Origin: Molanna angustata
Taxonomy: Eukaryota > Arthropoda > Insecta > Trichoptera > Molannidae
Assembly (NCBI GenBank): GCA_963576475.1
Contig: OY754978.1
Span: forward strand, 5,479,929-5,543,928
DNA: 64,000 bases
Reading direction: 5' to 3'
Part shown: positions 1-10,965 of the stretch, piece by piece
Layout of the letters: the number at the start of each line of letters is the position of its first letter
Position numbering within the stretch: the first letter of the stretch is position 1
The notes under the pieces: model-generated
Told to the model about the DNA's origin: nothing
Seen by the model: only the letters and a program-made list of their open reading frames with translations
Databases searched by the model: none
Program-made: the position numbers and the translations under genes

Positions 1-123
1 ACTATAATTTTATCCATTATATCCGTTTTATACTAACTACTGATCGTTCAAAGATCAAAATTTGATCGTAATTGATCATTGTATGTATCAAAGGGTAAAA
101 AAAAAATCTTTTCGCATTTGCAA

Positions 124-240
124 AGTGTAATACAAGCCCGTGTGGCTCGCCTATTCTGGCTGTTACTCTGGTCGCCTGTACTGGTAGGCCTGGATTTTTG
201 AATCCAGTGAAGCCACGATTGCCTTTCTGTTTTGTATTTT
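124..240 (+). mobile_element. LINE 3' untranslated fragment
   Basis: About 115 bp here (CAAGCCCGTGTGGCTCGC ... GATTGCCTTTCTGTTTTGTA) match the reverse complement of 24490-24605. The latter lies just downstream of a reverse-transcriptase C-terminus on the - strand. Both are therefore read as the 3' untranslated end of the same LINE family. Confidence 0.6.
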
Positions 241-574
241 ATAGTTTCATTTATATTGTTTTACACTAGGTTTTGTACTTTTCTTTAACATTATCTGTAT
301 CTGAATTTAAAGTAACTGCGTTTGAAATTGGCAGTATAAAAGTAAACAATCTATGGTTTGACGTGAAATATATTTTTTTATACTAAATTCATGTATTTGT
401 AAAATATTATGTATAAATTTTAACTTTTTGCGCTCCTCCATGTTAACTTTACATATTGCTTTAACTATCTCAAACTCCTTTGCTCACAGCTTACTTAAAT
501 ATAATGGGTCCAAAGTTTTTGTTTCAGGTATTAATATAAACATATGAATTATATATGCAGTTGCTATATATAAA

Positions 575-1130
575 AAAGAGTGGGCTGTGGCCAACGCTAC
601 ACTCCTCACTACTATGTCACTCCACAAATATATTCAAATATTGAATGTAAAATTTTCAGCATTTTCATAAAATGAGTTTGTTTATTTTTTTTTCTTTGAA
701 TATTTTATTATATGAAACTTGATAATTCTTAAATGCCATTTTATGAAAGTGATGTGCCTTATTACCAATTTGAAAATAAAAATGTCAAATTTTAAGTTTT
801 CTGAGCTTAGGGTCGGTTTGAAATATTTAACAATTAAAAAAATTAAGAAGCACTTATCAGATATCCTTTCAAATCTAATGGGGTCTAAGTGAGTATTACA
901 TATACAAATTTGCAAATTTTTTAAAGAAATAGAACGAGTACATTAGTCTATAATCGACAAAGTAGAATAAACACGCCGCCGTACATATCACATAGTACAC
1001 AGCACACACACACAGATACGTTTTGATGAAACTTTCAGAATACAATCGCAACATGATACTAGTAAAATAATAACCTTAAAATTGCGATTTAATAGCTTTC
1101 CACTATATACTCATGGGGTAGTGAGGAGTA
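575..1130 (-). mobile_element. HLE-B copy (Helitron/Helentron-like, non-autonomous)
   Basis: Inverted motif pair ACTCCTCACTAC (601-612) and GTAGTGAGGAGT (about 1118-1129). Similarity to the copies at 10193 and 13419 extends beyond the first motif through GGCTGTGGCCAACGCT. Internal landmarks shared with the other copies include a TGTGTG tract and TTTATCGATTATAGACTAA (reverse here). There is no coding capacity. Confidence 0.65.
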
Positions 1131-1404
1131 AAATAACAATAAATTAGTCAGGACTCTTATAAACTTCGGTGGTTTGGTCACATGGAACTCAGAGCCTATA
1201 AACCTGTCGTCTGGGTACATAAAAAATGACCTAATATTACAATTTAATCATACCTATCAACATCTGCTTCATCACAAAGGTAAGTTCTTAGCGAATAATT
1301 CGATATGGTGATCGAATTTGATGTCTAGAATTAGGCCACATGTGTATAAAACAGATAGACTGTACATAGACTGCGTTATTATTTCTCTGAAGTTGTGTCG
1401 CTAT

Positions 1405-2424
1405 TCCAACTGTCGATTTGTTCAGGAGAACTTTGTTCTCTTAACATATCGACAATGTTTCAAGCCAGGATACGCGAGAATTGTATGCAGAGGTCTACGT
1501 TTTTCACGGCTTTTCCAACTTTGAAATCAAAAAACACCAACTTAGAGGCTTCGCAGCATATATGTTCCATACACGGATTTACTCAGAATTCGGAGTAGAA
1601 CATTTCGTGTGTCTGTGTGTGTGTGTCCGTCCCCCCCTTATAACTTTTGATCCGCTCAATTTACAGAGCCTAAAATTTCAGAATATATAAACAGTTACAG
1701 GCCTACAAAACTTTTATACTCGGAATTTTGAATTTTTGTTTCAGTCAGGGGTTATCAACTTTTGAATTTTTATTTTATTTTTCCATATATCTCAGAAACC
1801 ATAAAAGCTAGAACGCTGAAAATTGGTACAAACATAGACAAATACAAAATCTAAAATTAGTTTATTCAAAAAAATTCCAGGGTTTCTCAAACATTTTTTA
1901 TTAAGAAAAATATTTTTTTTATGATAAATTTATGAGTTTAACTGCCTATTTTTCCTAAACTTTTACAATTATATAATTTAATTTTCTATAAAAAATAATT
2001 TAATTACAGCCAACTAGATAATTTAATTTTCTATAAAAAATATTAGCATTGTAGTAGAAGATCTCAATTTTTTTTAACAATTTTTTTAAAAATTGAATTT
2101 AGTGACGACATTGCTTCATACATTTTGTATGGCAGTCGCCTATACACAATATGTAAGGAGACTTAATAGTTTGATACTTCATCTCCAAACATACATACAT
2201 ACCATCATGCTATTTTAATATTCTGGGTATGAAAAAAGGACCTTCTGCCATACTATCCTATCTTGACATACATACCTACATATGTTGTATAGAAAACAAA
2301 ATATCTGACAATATTCAATAATTTGTATTTATGGGTTTATATGTAGTTTGGTAGGTACATATTCTTCAACTATACATACTATCGCTATCGACAGTTGGAT
2401 CTCATGTGTTACATGCAACTAGTT
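1405..2424 (+). mobile_element. HLE-A copy 1 (Helentron-like, non-autonomous)
   Basis: About 1 kb, nearly identical to 36814-37830. It begins TCCAACTGTCGATTTGTTCA. The inverted counterpart ATCGACAGTTGG lies 24 bases before the 3' end and is followed by the small hairpin CATGT-GTT-ACATG and the end CTAG, next to T. A 5'-terminal repeat paired with a subterminal 3' repeat plus a terminal hairpin is the layout of Helentron-type elements. No protein is encoded; a short TG-rich tract sits near 1610. Confidence 0.7.
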
Positions 2425-3239
2425 TTATCGCAGTAAGGAGGTTCTGGCTTGCAGTTGAAGTTCTCAATATCAAGTTGTTAAGCATGTAGGTAGGTACTTG
2501 ATTTTTTTCTTTTCCGTTACTTTGCTCTGTGCAATATAAGTTTCAATAAAGCGACTCTCTCTCTTTCTCTTGTATACTTGATATTGTTTTCCGTCAATTT
2601 TAATGCCATTAACGTACGAAGCACTTGAAATACTTCTTACGAGAAAAGTCGCACTTGAAACGGGTTAATGAAATAATCAATATTTATATACCAGATGGAG
2701 ATTTTTTTTATCTTGTTTATTAACAATGAAAGGCTGAGTGGGTATGATAAAAACAAAATACAATTTTATATTACAAAGTGTTTTGTTTTTAAATTTGCGA
2801 TTTTAATTTACTAAATGTAATAATCATAGAATTATAATGTACAGAAGCCGCGTGTAGTACAAATTTCGAATTCAAATTTCAAATGTATGCCAAGTTTTTT
2901 TTACATGTGTGTGTGAGGCGGTAGATCGGTTGGTCTACGTATTATATAGGTGTGCGTATCGGCAGGTGTACGTATACTAGAAATTCGTCTGTTTCAGCGT
3001 AGTTTTAGTTGGCATACATTCATTGCGCTGACTAGGTATCTGTATCATATATAATCTAAGGTAATAATATTGTTTTATTTATTTCAAGAACCGTTATGGA
3101 GTTCTCCGAGTAAAAACGAAAAAATATTTTTTTTTGGAAAAAAATAAACGAATTTGGATTACGTATTATTACTACTGCTCTCGCATAAAAAGAGAATAAA
3201 TGCATTATATTAAAAATAACAATATATTTTTTCTCTTTT

Positions 3240-3412
3240 TTTATAAAAAATGAATATGTCCTTGTTAAACAAGTGCATATACATCTTCCTACGTTCCCTA
3301 AAATAAGCATATCAATGCTTGTGCAATAGGTGAACGAAATCGGTCGAGGCAGGATTCGAACTCGCGACCACTGGATTACTAACCCAGCGCGCTGACCGCT
3401 CTGGGCCCATCT
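3240..3412 (-). mobile_element. SINE-1 copy (tRNA-derived)
   Basis: On the - strand a tRNA-like head (B box GAGTTCGAATCCTGCC; arm GCTGGGTTAGTAATCCAG) leads into a conserved body (CGACCGATTTCGTTCACC ... GGACATATTCA) and an A/T tail. Four more copies share this body, so it is a SINE rather than a working tRNA gene. The A-box region is damaged here (GGGCCCAGAGCGGTCAGCGC). Confidence 0.85.
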
Positions 3413-3480
3413 ATGTTTTAAATTCTACGATATTTTTATAATTATAATTATCGATGAAGTTTTTATTTGGTAGAATTCCA

Positions 3481-3585
3481 TTATAAGTTATATCTATAAT
3501 TAAAAGTAAAGACTTTTTGGTTCTACATTAATTAATGTAGAATCAAAAAGTCTTTACTTTTAATTATAGATATTTTTATAAGTTA
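3481..3585. repeat. Tiny foldback element with flanking direct repeats
   Basis: A loopless palindrome (arms 3491-3531 and 3532-3572, one mismatch in 41) is flanked by the same 10 bases TTATAAGTTA at 3481-3490 and 3576-3585. The direct repeats look like a target-site duplication, which makes the palindrome an inserted element. Confidence 0.75.
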
Positions 3586-3610
3586 ACGTCTTTGTGAATG
3601 CATATTGTCA

Positions 3611-3760
3611 TCATAAATAATGTCAACTGACATAATAGATACCAAAGAAACAAATAGAAGTCATAAATAATGTCAACTGACATAATAGATACCAAAGAAA
3701 CAAATAGAAGTCATAAATAATGTCAACTGACATAATAGATACCAAAGAAACAAATAGAAG
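3611..3760 (+). repeat. 50-bp tandem repeat, 3 identical copies
   Basis: Units start at 3611, 3661 and 3711 (TCATAAATAATGTCAACTGA ...), with a degenerate fourth start TCATCAATAA at 3761. The identity of the units implies recent expansion. Confidence 0.95.
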
Positions 3761-4339
3761 TCATCAATAACTATAACTGTCAGAGCGTTTTTCACCCGAC
3801 AATTTGACCGAGCGTTTAATGCATATAGTCGACGTTCAATCTGAAAGCCACAGAGTGTCTTTCGAGCGTCTGTTTCCGGTCATTATGAAAGGCTTAGAGT
3901 GTCACTAAGTGCACTCGGTGTTCAGTGTGAACGTAGCCCTAATCAACTTAATAGTGATCAACTTATTCTGTAGAATTAAAAACCCTTAATTACTCATCAG
4001 TTAATCTTCGCTTAATTGCGTCTCAATCCTTCACTCATTTGACCCTATTAACGTTACTCGGTTCGTATTATAAAATCAATCTAGGATTAAAAAAGCATTA
4101 AATTTCAAATAAAGAACGTAGCATAAATAAGAGATTTAAGTGTCGACAAAAAAGGCTTATCTCAAATTGCTTCTCAGTTGGTCGTTCTTACCAAGCGACG
4201 CGTGAGTATTTAAAATGTGGCGTCTTCGTATATACGAGATAAAGGCTTATGGGGACCTTACATGATCAGTAATACTGTTGTAACATATAGGTATGAGTTT
4301 GTATTTTTATTAAGGTTCACTCGGGTTTTTGAATACCGT

Positions 4340-4510
4340 ATATTGCAGATTCAATTAGGTCCGGAACCTGTTACTGACCATGTCAGTCCATGATATTCTC
4401 AGCATTTTGCGGCGGTGGATCCACATTTCAAATGCTTCAAGGCGGTTTATAATATTAACTTTGAGAGTCCATGCCTCCACCACATAAAGCAGAACTGACC
4501 ACACATGACA
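4340..4510 (-). mobile_element. LINE reverse-transcriptase C-terminal remnant
   Basis: The - strand encodes fragments like EAWTLK, NRLEAFEMWIHRR, MLRISWTDMVSN, with frame breaks. 'R..AFE.W..RR.LRI.W.D.V.N' is the conserved segment after the RT domain of insect LINEs, also seen intact at 43396-43923. Confidence 0.7.
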
Positions 4511-4915
4511 CTCGACCATTCTTTGCATTTACTTTAAGTTAATTTTATCAAGACATAAATTAAATTTATTCAATTAGGGAATTTAACAAATTACTTTCAG
4601 ATACTTTGAACGAAATATTATAGAGTATAGAGAAACAACAGATTACTCACGATATTCAACACTATATTTTTGTTACAACTTTTAATGCATTCAATACAAA
4701 TTCACTAAAAAATAAACATAAGAAGTTAACAAGAAGAAGAAGAGATTGGCACTCAAGTGCAAGTGCGTCGCTTGCGCGTCCAGTTAAATATCCTCTTAGT
4801 GTAAAATTACAGAAAGATCGATGCTCGCTGATTGGATGCTAGGAGGAGTATGCGTCCATTTGACAGTACGGTCGCTAGGCGCTATACCGCCACACCTACA
4901 CGTCTATACAGACCT

Positions 4916-5821
4916 GCAGGCCAAGTCAGTAAAAAAGTCGAGATCCGACAACGTATCGCCGCTTTTCCCGCCATGTTTACGGCCATGACGAAAATTCGTA
5001 GTCACTAAGCGCTGTCGAGTTCGTAAATGCACTTATTAGTATTTGTCGCCGTTAGGCTGGCTTGCGGTACATTTTTGAATTATCATTTATGGCAATACAC
5101 AATATTTTCCCCATGATTTGAATAAATGTCAAATTTGTTTACATAAATTTGTTAAATAAATATAATATGGTCATATTTTAAGCACGAAAGCAAGTTATAA
5201 TACGATTTAATTAAGTTTCTTTTTTGTTTATTGAATGTTTTGAGAGTAATTTTAATTTTTTTTTTTAATTATATTTCGATCAATTTATCAAGTGTGATGA
5301 CAGCAGCGTGTTATTTTTTTACTAAAAACTACGCCGAATTTTCTTTTGTTAAGTGATAAAATAGCTTACAAGAATACTTTCTCAAAATCAAAAATTATTT
5401 CAAATCTATACCTACGGAAAACATTTACGGACGCGACGGACGCATATTTCCAATAAATATGTAACCATATAAAACTTTTGTTACGCGGTAATTAGCAATA
5501 AAAGAATTACGCGGAATATTTAAGGGGTTTGAAGAATCTCTTAAACGGCGTTGTTTAACCCGTTTATATAATTATTCTCAAAATAAATATGAAATTCGGC
5601 ATTGTTTGCGTAAAAAATGACATTCAATTCAACATGGCGGCGTTAGATCTTGTCACTCGACTCGATGTCGACCCAATCTCGCCGTCAAATAAATGGGCGA
5701 GAACGATTCGACGCGTTATCTGCTTAGTGACTACCAAAACTGTCAAAATATCGATTAGTCGATATTTTGACAGTTAATCTCGACATTTATCGGTCGAGAT
5801 CTACTTACAGACTTAGCCTGC
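4916..5821. mobile_element. DNA element with about 100-bp imperfect terminal inverted repeats
   Basis: The left end GCAGGCCAAGTCAGTA and the reverse complement of the right end GCAGGCTAAGTCTGTA match. The similarity continues inward to GTAGTCACTAAGC (about 5000-5013), which recurs inverted at about 5719-5731. The right arm also contains a 17-bp hairpin, 5738-5754 with 5759-5775 (AACTGTCAAAATATCGA). An open frame at 5589-5777 looks non-coding. The class is unknown and the boundaries approximate. Confidence 0.55.
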
Positions 5822-6430
5822 TGTTTTTAATTTTCACGCTTACTCGCAGTGTTATTGCTTCTCGCCTAGGAAAGTGTACCGATTTTCGACTTAATACAAT
5901 CAATGCCGGTTGAAGTCGCATAAAGACTGACAATAAATATTTTAATGGGCAAACCTACAGATCACCCGATGGTACAGATCATGTTAGACTTTCCACTCAC
6001 AGCGTTTGAGCAGATATTCAAAATGATAGAAACAACATATTCTTACAGACACAATTGTTTATATTGAACTTTTCTCTAATGAACCAAACATAACCGAGAA
6101 AAATTCAAATGTACGTCCTAAAGACAAATACAACCACAGCACAGAAATTACTATAATAAAGGGACATATTATTTTTCATTGACCTTCCTTCATGTACTAT
6201 GTAACAATCCCAATTTAAAATTTAATTTTTATCGCTATCTCAATGTAAGTATTTTTTTATCCATACAAAAATAGTTTCATAATAATAGGTTTATTAATGT
6301 AATAAAATATTTAATATGTAAGGATCCCACTAAGGCGACGACAGCATGTGAGAAATATAATCAAAATAAATTTAAAAAAATCAATTGTTCATAAAAAAAT
6401 TAACATTCAAAAATGAACAAACCAAATATG

Positions 6431-6805
6431 AACTTATATTAATTCATGGGTAATATCTGTGCGAAAGCATTGTCACCTCATTTACAATGACTGTTGCTTT
6501 CATTGCTTAGATACAAACCGATTTCTCAACAGATAGCGTTACAAAAAGATTTTTCCAAACTTCAAAGATTGCGATGTTTTTTTTTCACCTTATTTTCAAA
6601 CGAACTGATTTTCATGATTAAAATATTGGATTTCAAAAATTGGATTAGTTTGTAACTCAATCGGAAGACATAATTAGTGAAAGTTGCGCAAGCGCACAAA
6701 GTGACCAAGTAAACCGACTGATGACAGGTTGTTAGTCATGTATGTGCCATTCGTTTTAATTGAAATTTGTCATAAAATAAGTAGGTATTATTGATCGTGT
6801 AAGGG
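6431..6805 (+). repeat. REP-D dispersed repeat copy
   Basis: Shares with 55487-55900, 61540-61900 and, inverted, 41565-41960 the landmarks GATAGCGTTACAAAAA, GGATTTCAAAAATTGGATTA, GTTGCGCAAGCGC and GATGACAGGT. Coding capacity is absent and the class is unknown. Confidence 0.7.
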
Positions 6806-7258
6806 GCCCTATGAGGAATACCTAAGCGTTGGCGGATTTTCTCGCGTAATATATGCCTTTCAAAATGACGCCCTTACAAAATATGCAAAATGAAACTTAG
6901 CATTGTAAACAATATTTTTTCTTTCCTTACGTACGTTCAAAGTAGGTAAAGGCGAATTATACAGTGAAATATAATATAATACGCTCGTAATTTTTAGCGT
7001 TTGTGGATTATTAAATTTTGCCTCTAACATTTTCTTCTACTTCATTATTTTTAACCTATCCGAAGTAATATTTCATTCGTTATTAAAATATTTTGTATTG
7101 CTCACAAACAACACTAGGTATTTATATAAAGTATAACGTGTTTAAATCTATGAAGCATAACTTTGGGCACCCAGACGTTATTTAAAGTTTATATGAGAAA
7201 GATGTGCATAAATAATATTTATAGATATGTGTTGTACCTTTAATTAAATAAAAAAAAT

Positions 7259-7400
7259 ATTTCACGTCAAACTATAGATCATACTGCCACTGATCATACT
7301 GCCACTGATCATATTGATCATACTGCTATAGATCATACTGTTAACTATCATACTGCCAATTTCAAACACGTGATGTCAAACGCAGTTCTTTTTAAAGACA
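7259..7400 (+). repeat. Local GATCATACTG tandem expansion within a dispersed repeat
   Basis: The flanks (TTTCACGTCAAAC ... ACTGCCAATTTCAAAC) match the reverse complement of about 300-385. Here the middle has expanded into about six GATCATACTGCC-like units that are not repeated at 300-385. Confidence 0.75.
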
Positions 7401-7439
7401 GTTGAAATGGTACGGGCACGTTGAACGCACATACTGCCA

Positions 7440-7665
7440 GATCACATGGTAAACATAGAGATATCCATGGATCTTCTTCGACTAACATCCAGAGGAAGAC
7501 CCAAAAATTCCTGGATCGTGCAAAGACGAAACCAATTGCAGGAACATGGCCTAGGTGACATAATACAGGACAGAAGGACCTATAATTTAAGATTGAGGAG
7601 AGCTGAGCCCAACAGTTGGCTCAACAAAGAATTGGGACATAACAAGGGAGAAAAAGTATAATAGA
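7440..7665 (+). mobile_element. LINE ORF2 C-terminus fragment
   Basis: Encodes SRGRPKNSWIVQRRNQLQEH, then RRTYNLRLRRAEPNSW, stop at about 7661. 'GRP...W......L' near the end is the usual C-terminus of RTE-like insect LINEs. It is about 220 bp with no RT domain. Confidence 0.7.
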
Positions 7666-7804
7666 TTGCTCAATATTTTCAAATATGTTGGTAAATTCAA
7701 AGTATTTTAAAGAAGATTTTAATCACTATATTTGAAGTATTTATACCTATGTTTCAATGTTTTTGTTATTTTACAAATAAAACAAATAATATCAAACAAA
7801 ATAT

Positions 7805-7950
7805 TACCCGGAAGACCTGCCAAGAGATGGAAGGACAGTTGGACCTTCTCCTCCCAGGACGGTCCACCCTAACGAACAGGTTAAATCGACTCAATACACG
7901 ATCAAGAAAAAAATATAATATCCGTCTACGCCGATATATCAAAGACTAAG
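7805..7950 (+). mobile_element. Second LINE ORF2 C-terminus fragment
   Basis: One frame reads PGRPAKRWKDSWTFSSQDG; another ends KKYNIRLRRYIKD. It resembles the neighbour at 7440-7665 (shared NIRLRR/NLRLRR ending), and the mixed frames indicate decay. Confidence 0.55.
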
Positions 7951-8589
7951 TACTCGACATTATCAATGTCTAAAAGAATACCTTTATAATGCAGAGTATT
8001 TTCAGCGAAAATTTTCAGTCGTAATTATTTTTTTAAATTTTTATTAATATTTGTAAAACTTATTTTCTCTCTAATACCAGTTTCCATTGAGGTATTAAAT
8101 GCTTTGTATAATAACATTGTATCTAAAATAGGATTACAAGTTTATTTGAAAACTTTAATCAACAAAAGTTTTTACTTAACATTTAGTACTTCCGTTCATT
8201 ATTACACTTGGTAATACTTCACTTGTTAATGACGTAAGCCTTTTAATTAAGTTCACGAGTAGGTATTAAATGGCTAAGTTATTTGCAATTAAAAATCGTT
8301 AGTACGATAATATTACTTCCCTATGTCTTCGTTCTACCTGAGACCACAACCAAAGGGTACTCGTTAACTATCCATCCCTGCACTTTGGTAAACTATTCCC
8401 ACTCTAGGGTGTCTGTTTCTCGAAGTTTCTATGTGTATGTATATTGAAGTCATAACACTTCCGTGTTCCTCGTGGAAATGCGTTGCTATTACTTTTGTGG
8501 TGGCACAGCGCCTAGCGACTGCCATGTCAAATGGATGCATACTCTTCCTACCGACCAATTAGCGTGCATTATTATTCTACTGTCTAGCA

Positions 8590-9449
8590 CAGTGGTCGGC
8601 AAACTTATTGGCCAAAGAGCCAAATATGTACATTACAACGATTCAAAAAAATCCTGAGAGCCAAATCTGTTTTTTAATTTAGTAAACCTTTATTATGATT
8701 TTAGACCTTCATTAAATTACGGGTACACTGAATAAAACTTGATTTCACACTTAATAAAGATTTATTCGTTACTAAGCAATAATATGAAAGAAAAGTATTC
8801 ATAAATTTAAATCATGACAATGAATGACAAACACTTAATGCGAACAAAGTCCTTGCATCTCCTTGGAAAGTTTCAGTAAGTCAGGTTTGTATGTTGATGT
8901 TTTTAATTTTAGGCATGATTCCAGGTTCTCATCAATAAGACGACTTCTCAGTTTCCTCTTGATAAAGTTCATGCTTAAAAAGATTGTTCGCATGAATATG
9001 TAGAACCAAAAAGGAAAAGAACAGCAAACGCTAGTTTTTTCAGCTGATTGTAAGAGTCAGGAATACTATTACAGACGTTGAAAATGATCATGTCTTCCTT
9101 CTCCAGGTCTTTCAAATCAGACTGCACTTGTGTTGTGAACTAAGATCACATTTGTTCTTCTCCAATATTTCCAAATCAATACAAAGACGTTGAAATTTAG
9201 AGCTCCATATATCCTTGTTTTTTTAAATCCTGCAATTGTATTTCAAAGTTACCAATGTCAATGCCAAAAGGAGAAAATTTTAACTCAGTTATCGTAGCAT
9301 TAAGAGGATTTTTGACGAATACTAAGGTCGCTCTACTATTTTTAAACTCCTGAAACCCGTGTTCGTGTCCGTGGATATTTGTGCCAGAGCCGCACTCAAG
9401 GAGCCAAAGAGCCGCATGCGGCTCTGGAGCCGCACTTTGCCGACCCCTG
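8590..9449 (-). mobile_element. hAT transposon remnant (Charlie/GTF2IRD2-like)
   Basis: The ends CAGTGGTCGGCAAAC and, inverted at the other side, CAGGGGTCGGCAAAG are typical hAT terminal inverted repeats. Both sides carry the same 8-bp duplication GTCTAGCA (8582-8589 and 9450-9457), the hAT target-site length. The - strand encodes the transposase C-terminus NFIKRKLRSRLIDENLESCL followed by PDLLKLSKEMQ, near the 8820-8980 side. At 860 bp it is deleted and inactive. Confidence 0.9.
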
Positions 9450-9589
9450 GTCTAGCAGGTTTCAAAAGAAAAGCTATTTTATTTCAAAGGTCAGTTTAAT
9501 GAATGATGGAATGTACTACAAACCGTAATTTGTCCGAGAAACAACAGTGACCAGTATTAAACATTATCTTGAATGTTTTTTTTCTCCAT

Positions 9590-9715
9590 ATTATACCATC
9601 ACATTATTTCTCTATTTGGTATACGCAAAAAGAACCGTACGCCATACTCTTCTCTCTTTAGATACGTCTTTCGTCCACGCATCGTCTTATACATGATCTT
9701 CTATTATTATTTCTT
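9590..9715 (-). mobile_element. LINE 3' end fragment (30671-31490 family)
   Basis: CCGTACGCCATACTCTTCT and CACGCATCGTCTTATACATG correspond to the reverse complement of the C-terminal coding end of the intact copy at 30671-31490 and to 52745-52865. Heavily diverged. Confidence 0.6.
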
Positions 9716-9739
9716 TTCCATCCTTTTTTTTCTCTTTAG

Positions 9740-10140
9740 GCTTTTTACCCAATAAGGATGTTGAAGTCGTTATTAATGAGAAACATAAGATTACACAGAT
9801 TAAGTCACAAAAAATTCAAATAATAGTCATATTCTTTATATATTGATTTAAAGATTAAACCATGAACTTGAGGAGAGTTCATTCCATGAAGGTAGACTGT
9901 GAAAACGGGGTTTTTGACATTCTCTAACCTAAACTAAATGTCCAGCGCGTCCCTGATTGGGCAACCAAACAGAACGTAATCCGGCGTTTCCTCATCCCAT
10001 CCACATTTGCAGAACGGGGACTCTACCATTCCAAGACGGAATAGATGGCTATCTAGTCGCACATGACCAAAACGCAGTCTGGAAATATAGACGATGTGAT
10101 GCCTAGACAACTTCTTTCGGTTTCTCCGTCCTTTAAGATT
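9740..10140 (-). mobile_element. LINE ORF2 C-terminus and 3' UTR (I/Jockey-like)
   Basis: The - strand reads ISRLRFGHVRLDSHLFRLGM, VESPFCKCGWDEETPDYVLF, GCPIRDALDI, stop. The 'C.C......D..LF.CP' finger is the usual end of RNase-H-type LINEs. Downstream 3' UTR sequence matches the + strand copy at 60805-61520, which is split by a MITE. Confidence 0.85.
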
Positions 10141-10192
10141 TATAACTTGTTTTTTTTTTCTTAACTTATGACACTATTTTTTTCTTCTTTTT

Positions 10193-10740
10193 TACTCCTC
10201 ACTAACACAAGGTGATATAGTGGGGAGTTATGATTTCGCAATTTTTAATGGTATTTTTTTTTGCAGATTATCAACTAGTATCATGCTGAGATTGTATTCT
10301 GAAAGTTTCATCACAATGTATCTGTGTGTGTGCTATGTACGGCGTGTTCATTTTTTACTTTATCGATTATAGACTAAAGTACTCATTCGATTCTATTCAA
10401 ATTTTGCAAATATGTATACCTAATACTCGATTAGATCCCATTAGATTTTGAACGATATATGAATAGTGCTTCTCAATTTTTTTAACTGTCAAATATTTCA
10501 AAGTGACCCCAAGCTCAGGAAACTTAAAATTTTAAATTTTTGTTTTCAAATTCGTAAAAAGGCACATCACTTTCATAAAATGGCATTGAAGAGTTATCAA
10601 GTTTTCATAATAAAATATTTAAATAAAAAATAATTTAACAAACTCATTTCATGAAAATGTTGGAAATTTTCCATACAAAATTTGAATACTTTATAGAATG
10701 ACTTGTTAGTGAGGAGTTTAGCGTTGGCCACAACCCACTC
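10193..10740 (+). mobile_element. HLE-B copy
   Basis: Starts CTCCTCACTAACACAAGG and ends GTTAGTGAGGAGTTTAGCGTTGGCCACAA (split here by description: GTTAGTGAGGAG plus TTGGCCACAA). It is closely related to 13419-13962 and, inverted, 575-1130. No gene. Confidence 0.7.
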
Positions 10741-10744
10741 GTTT

Positions 10745-10965
10745 TACTTAACTTTTGTATCCTAATTTTTTTTTATTTAAGTAACTCTTACTTGTGTAAC
10801 TTACGTGTGTAATTGAATATTACCTCATGTAATTTTGTGTGCATCCATAATTGGACGTCCAGCACTCATGATAATAACCAAAAATATTTTCTTTTTATAA
10901 AAATTGTAAGCTGGATGTCTGTCGATGTACCTTTTTTTATATAATAACATAAAAAAAAATTATAT
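10745..10965 (+). mobile_element. LINE 3' UTR fragment, copy 1
   Basis: Shares TTACGTGTGTAATTGAATA, TGGACGTCCAGCACT and GTAAGCTGGATGTCTGTCGA with 21540-21775 and ends in an A-rich tail, consistent with a LINE 3' end. No coding part is left. Confidence 0.6.

Noticed and set aside
3330..3410. tRNA gene on the - strand (also at 19240, 46320, 53530)
   Set aside because: A and B boxes are present, but the same body sequence follows every copy, acceptor stems do not pair well and the anticodon loops differ. These are SINE heads.
5589..5777. 62-codon frame as a possible small gene or Trpm first exon
   Set aside because: Lies in the TIR element and reads into its hairpin; no TRPM-like residues.
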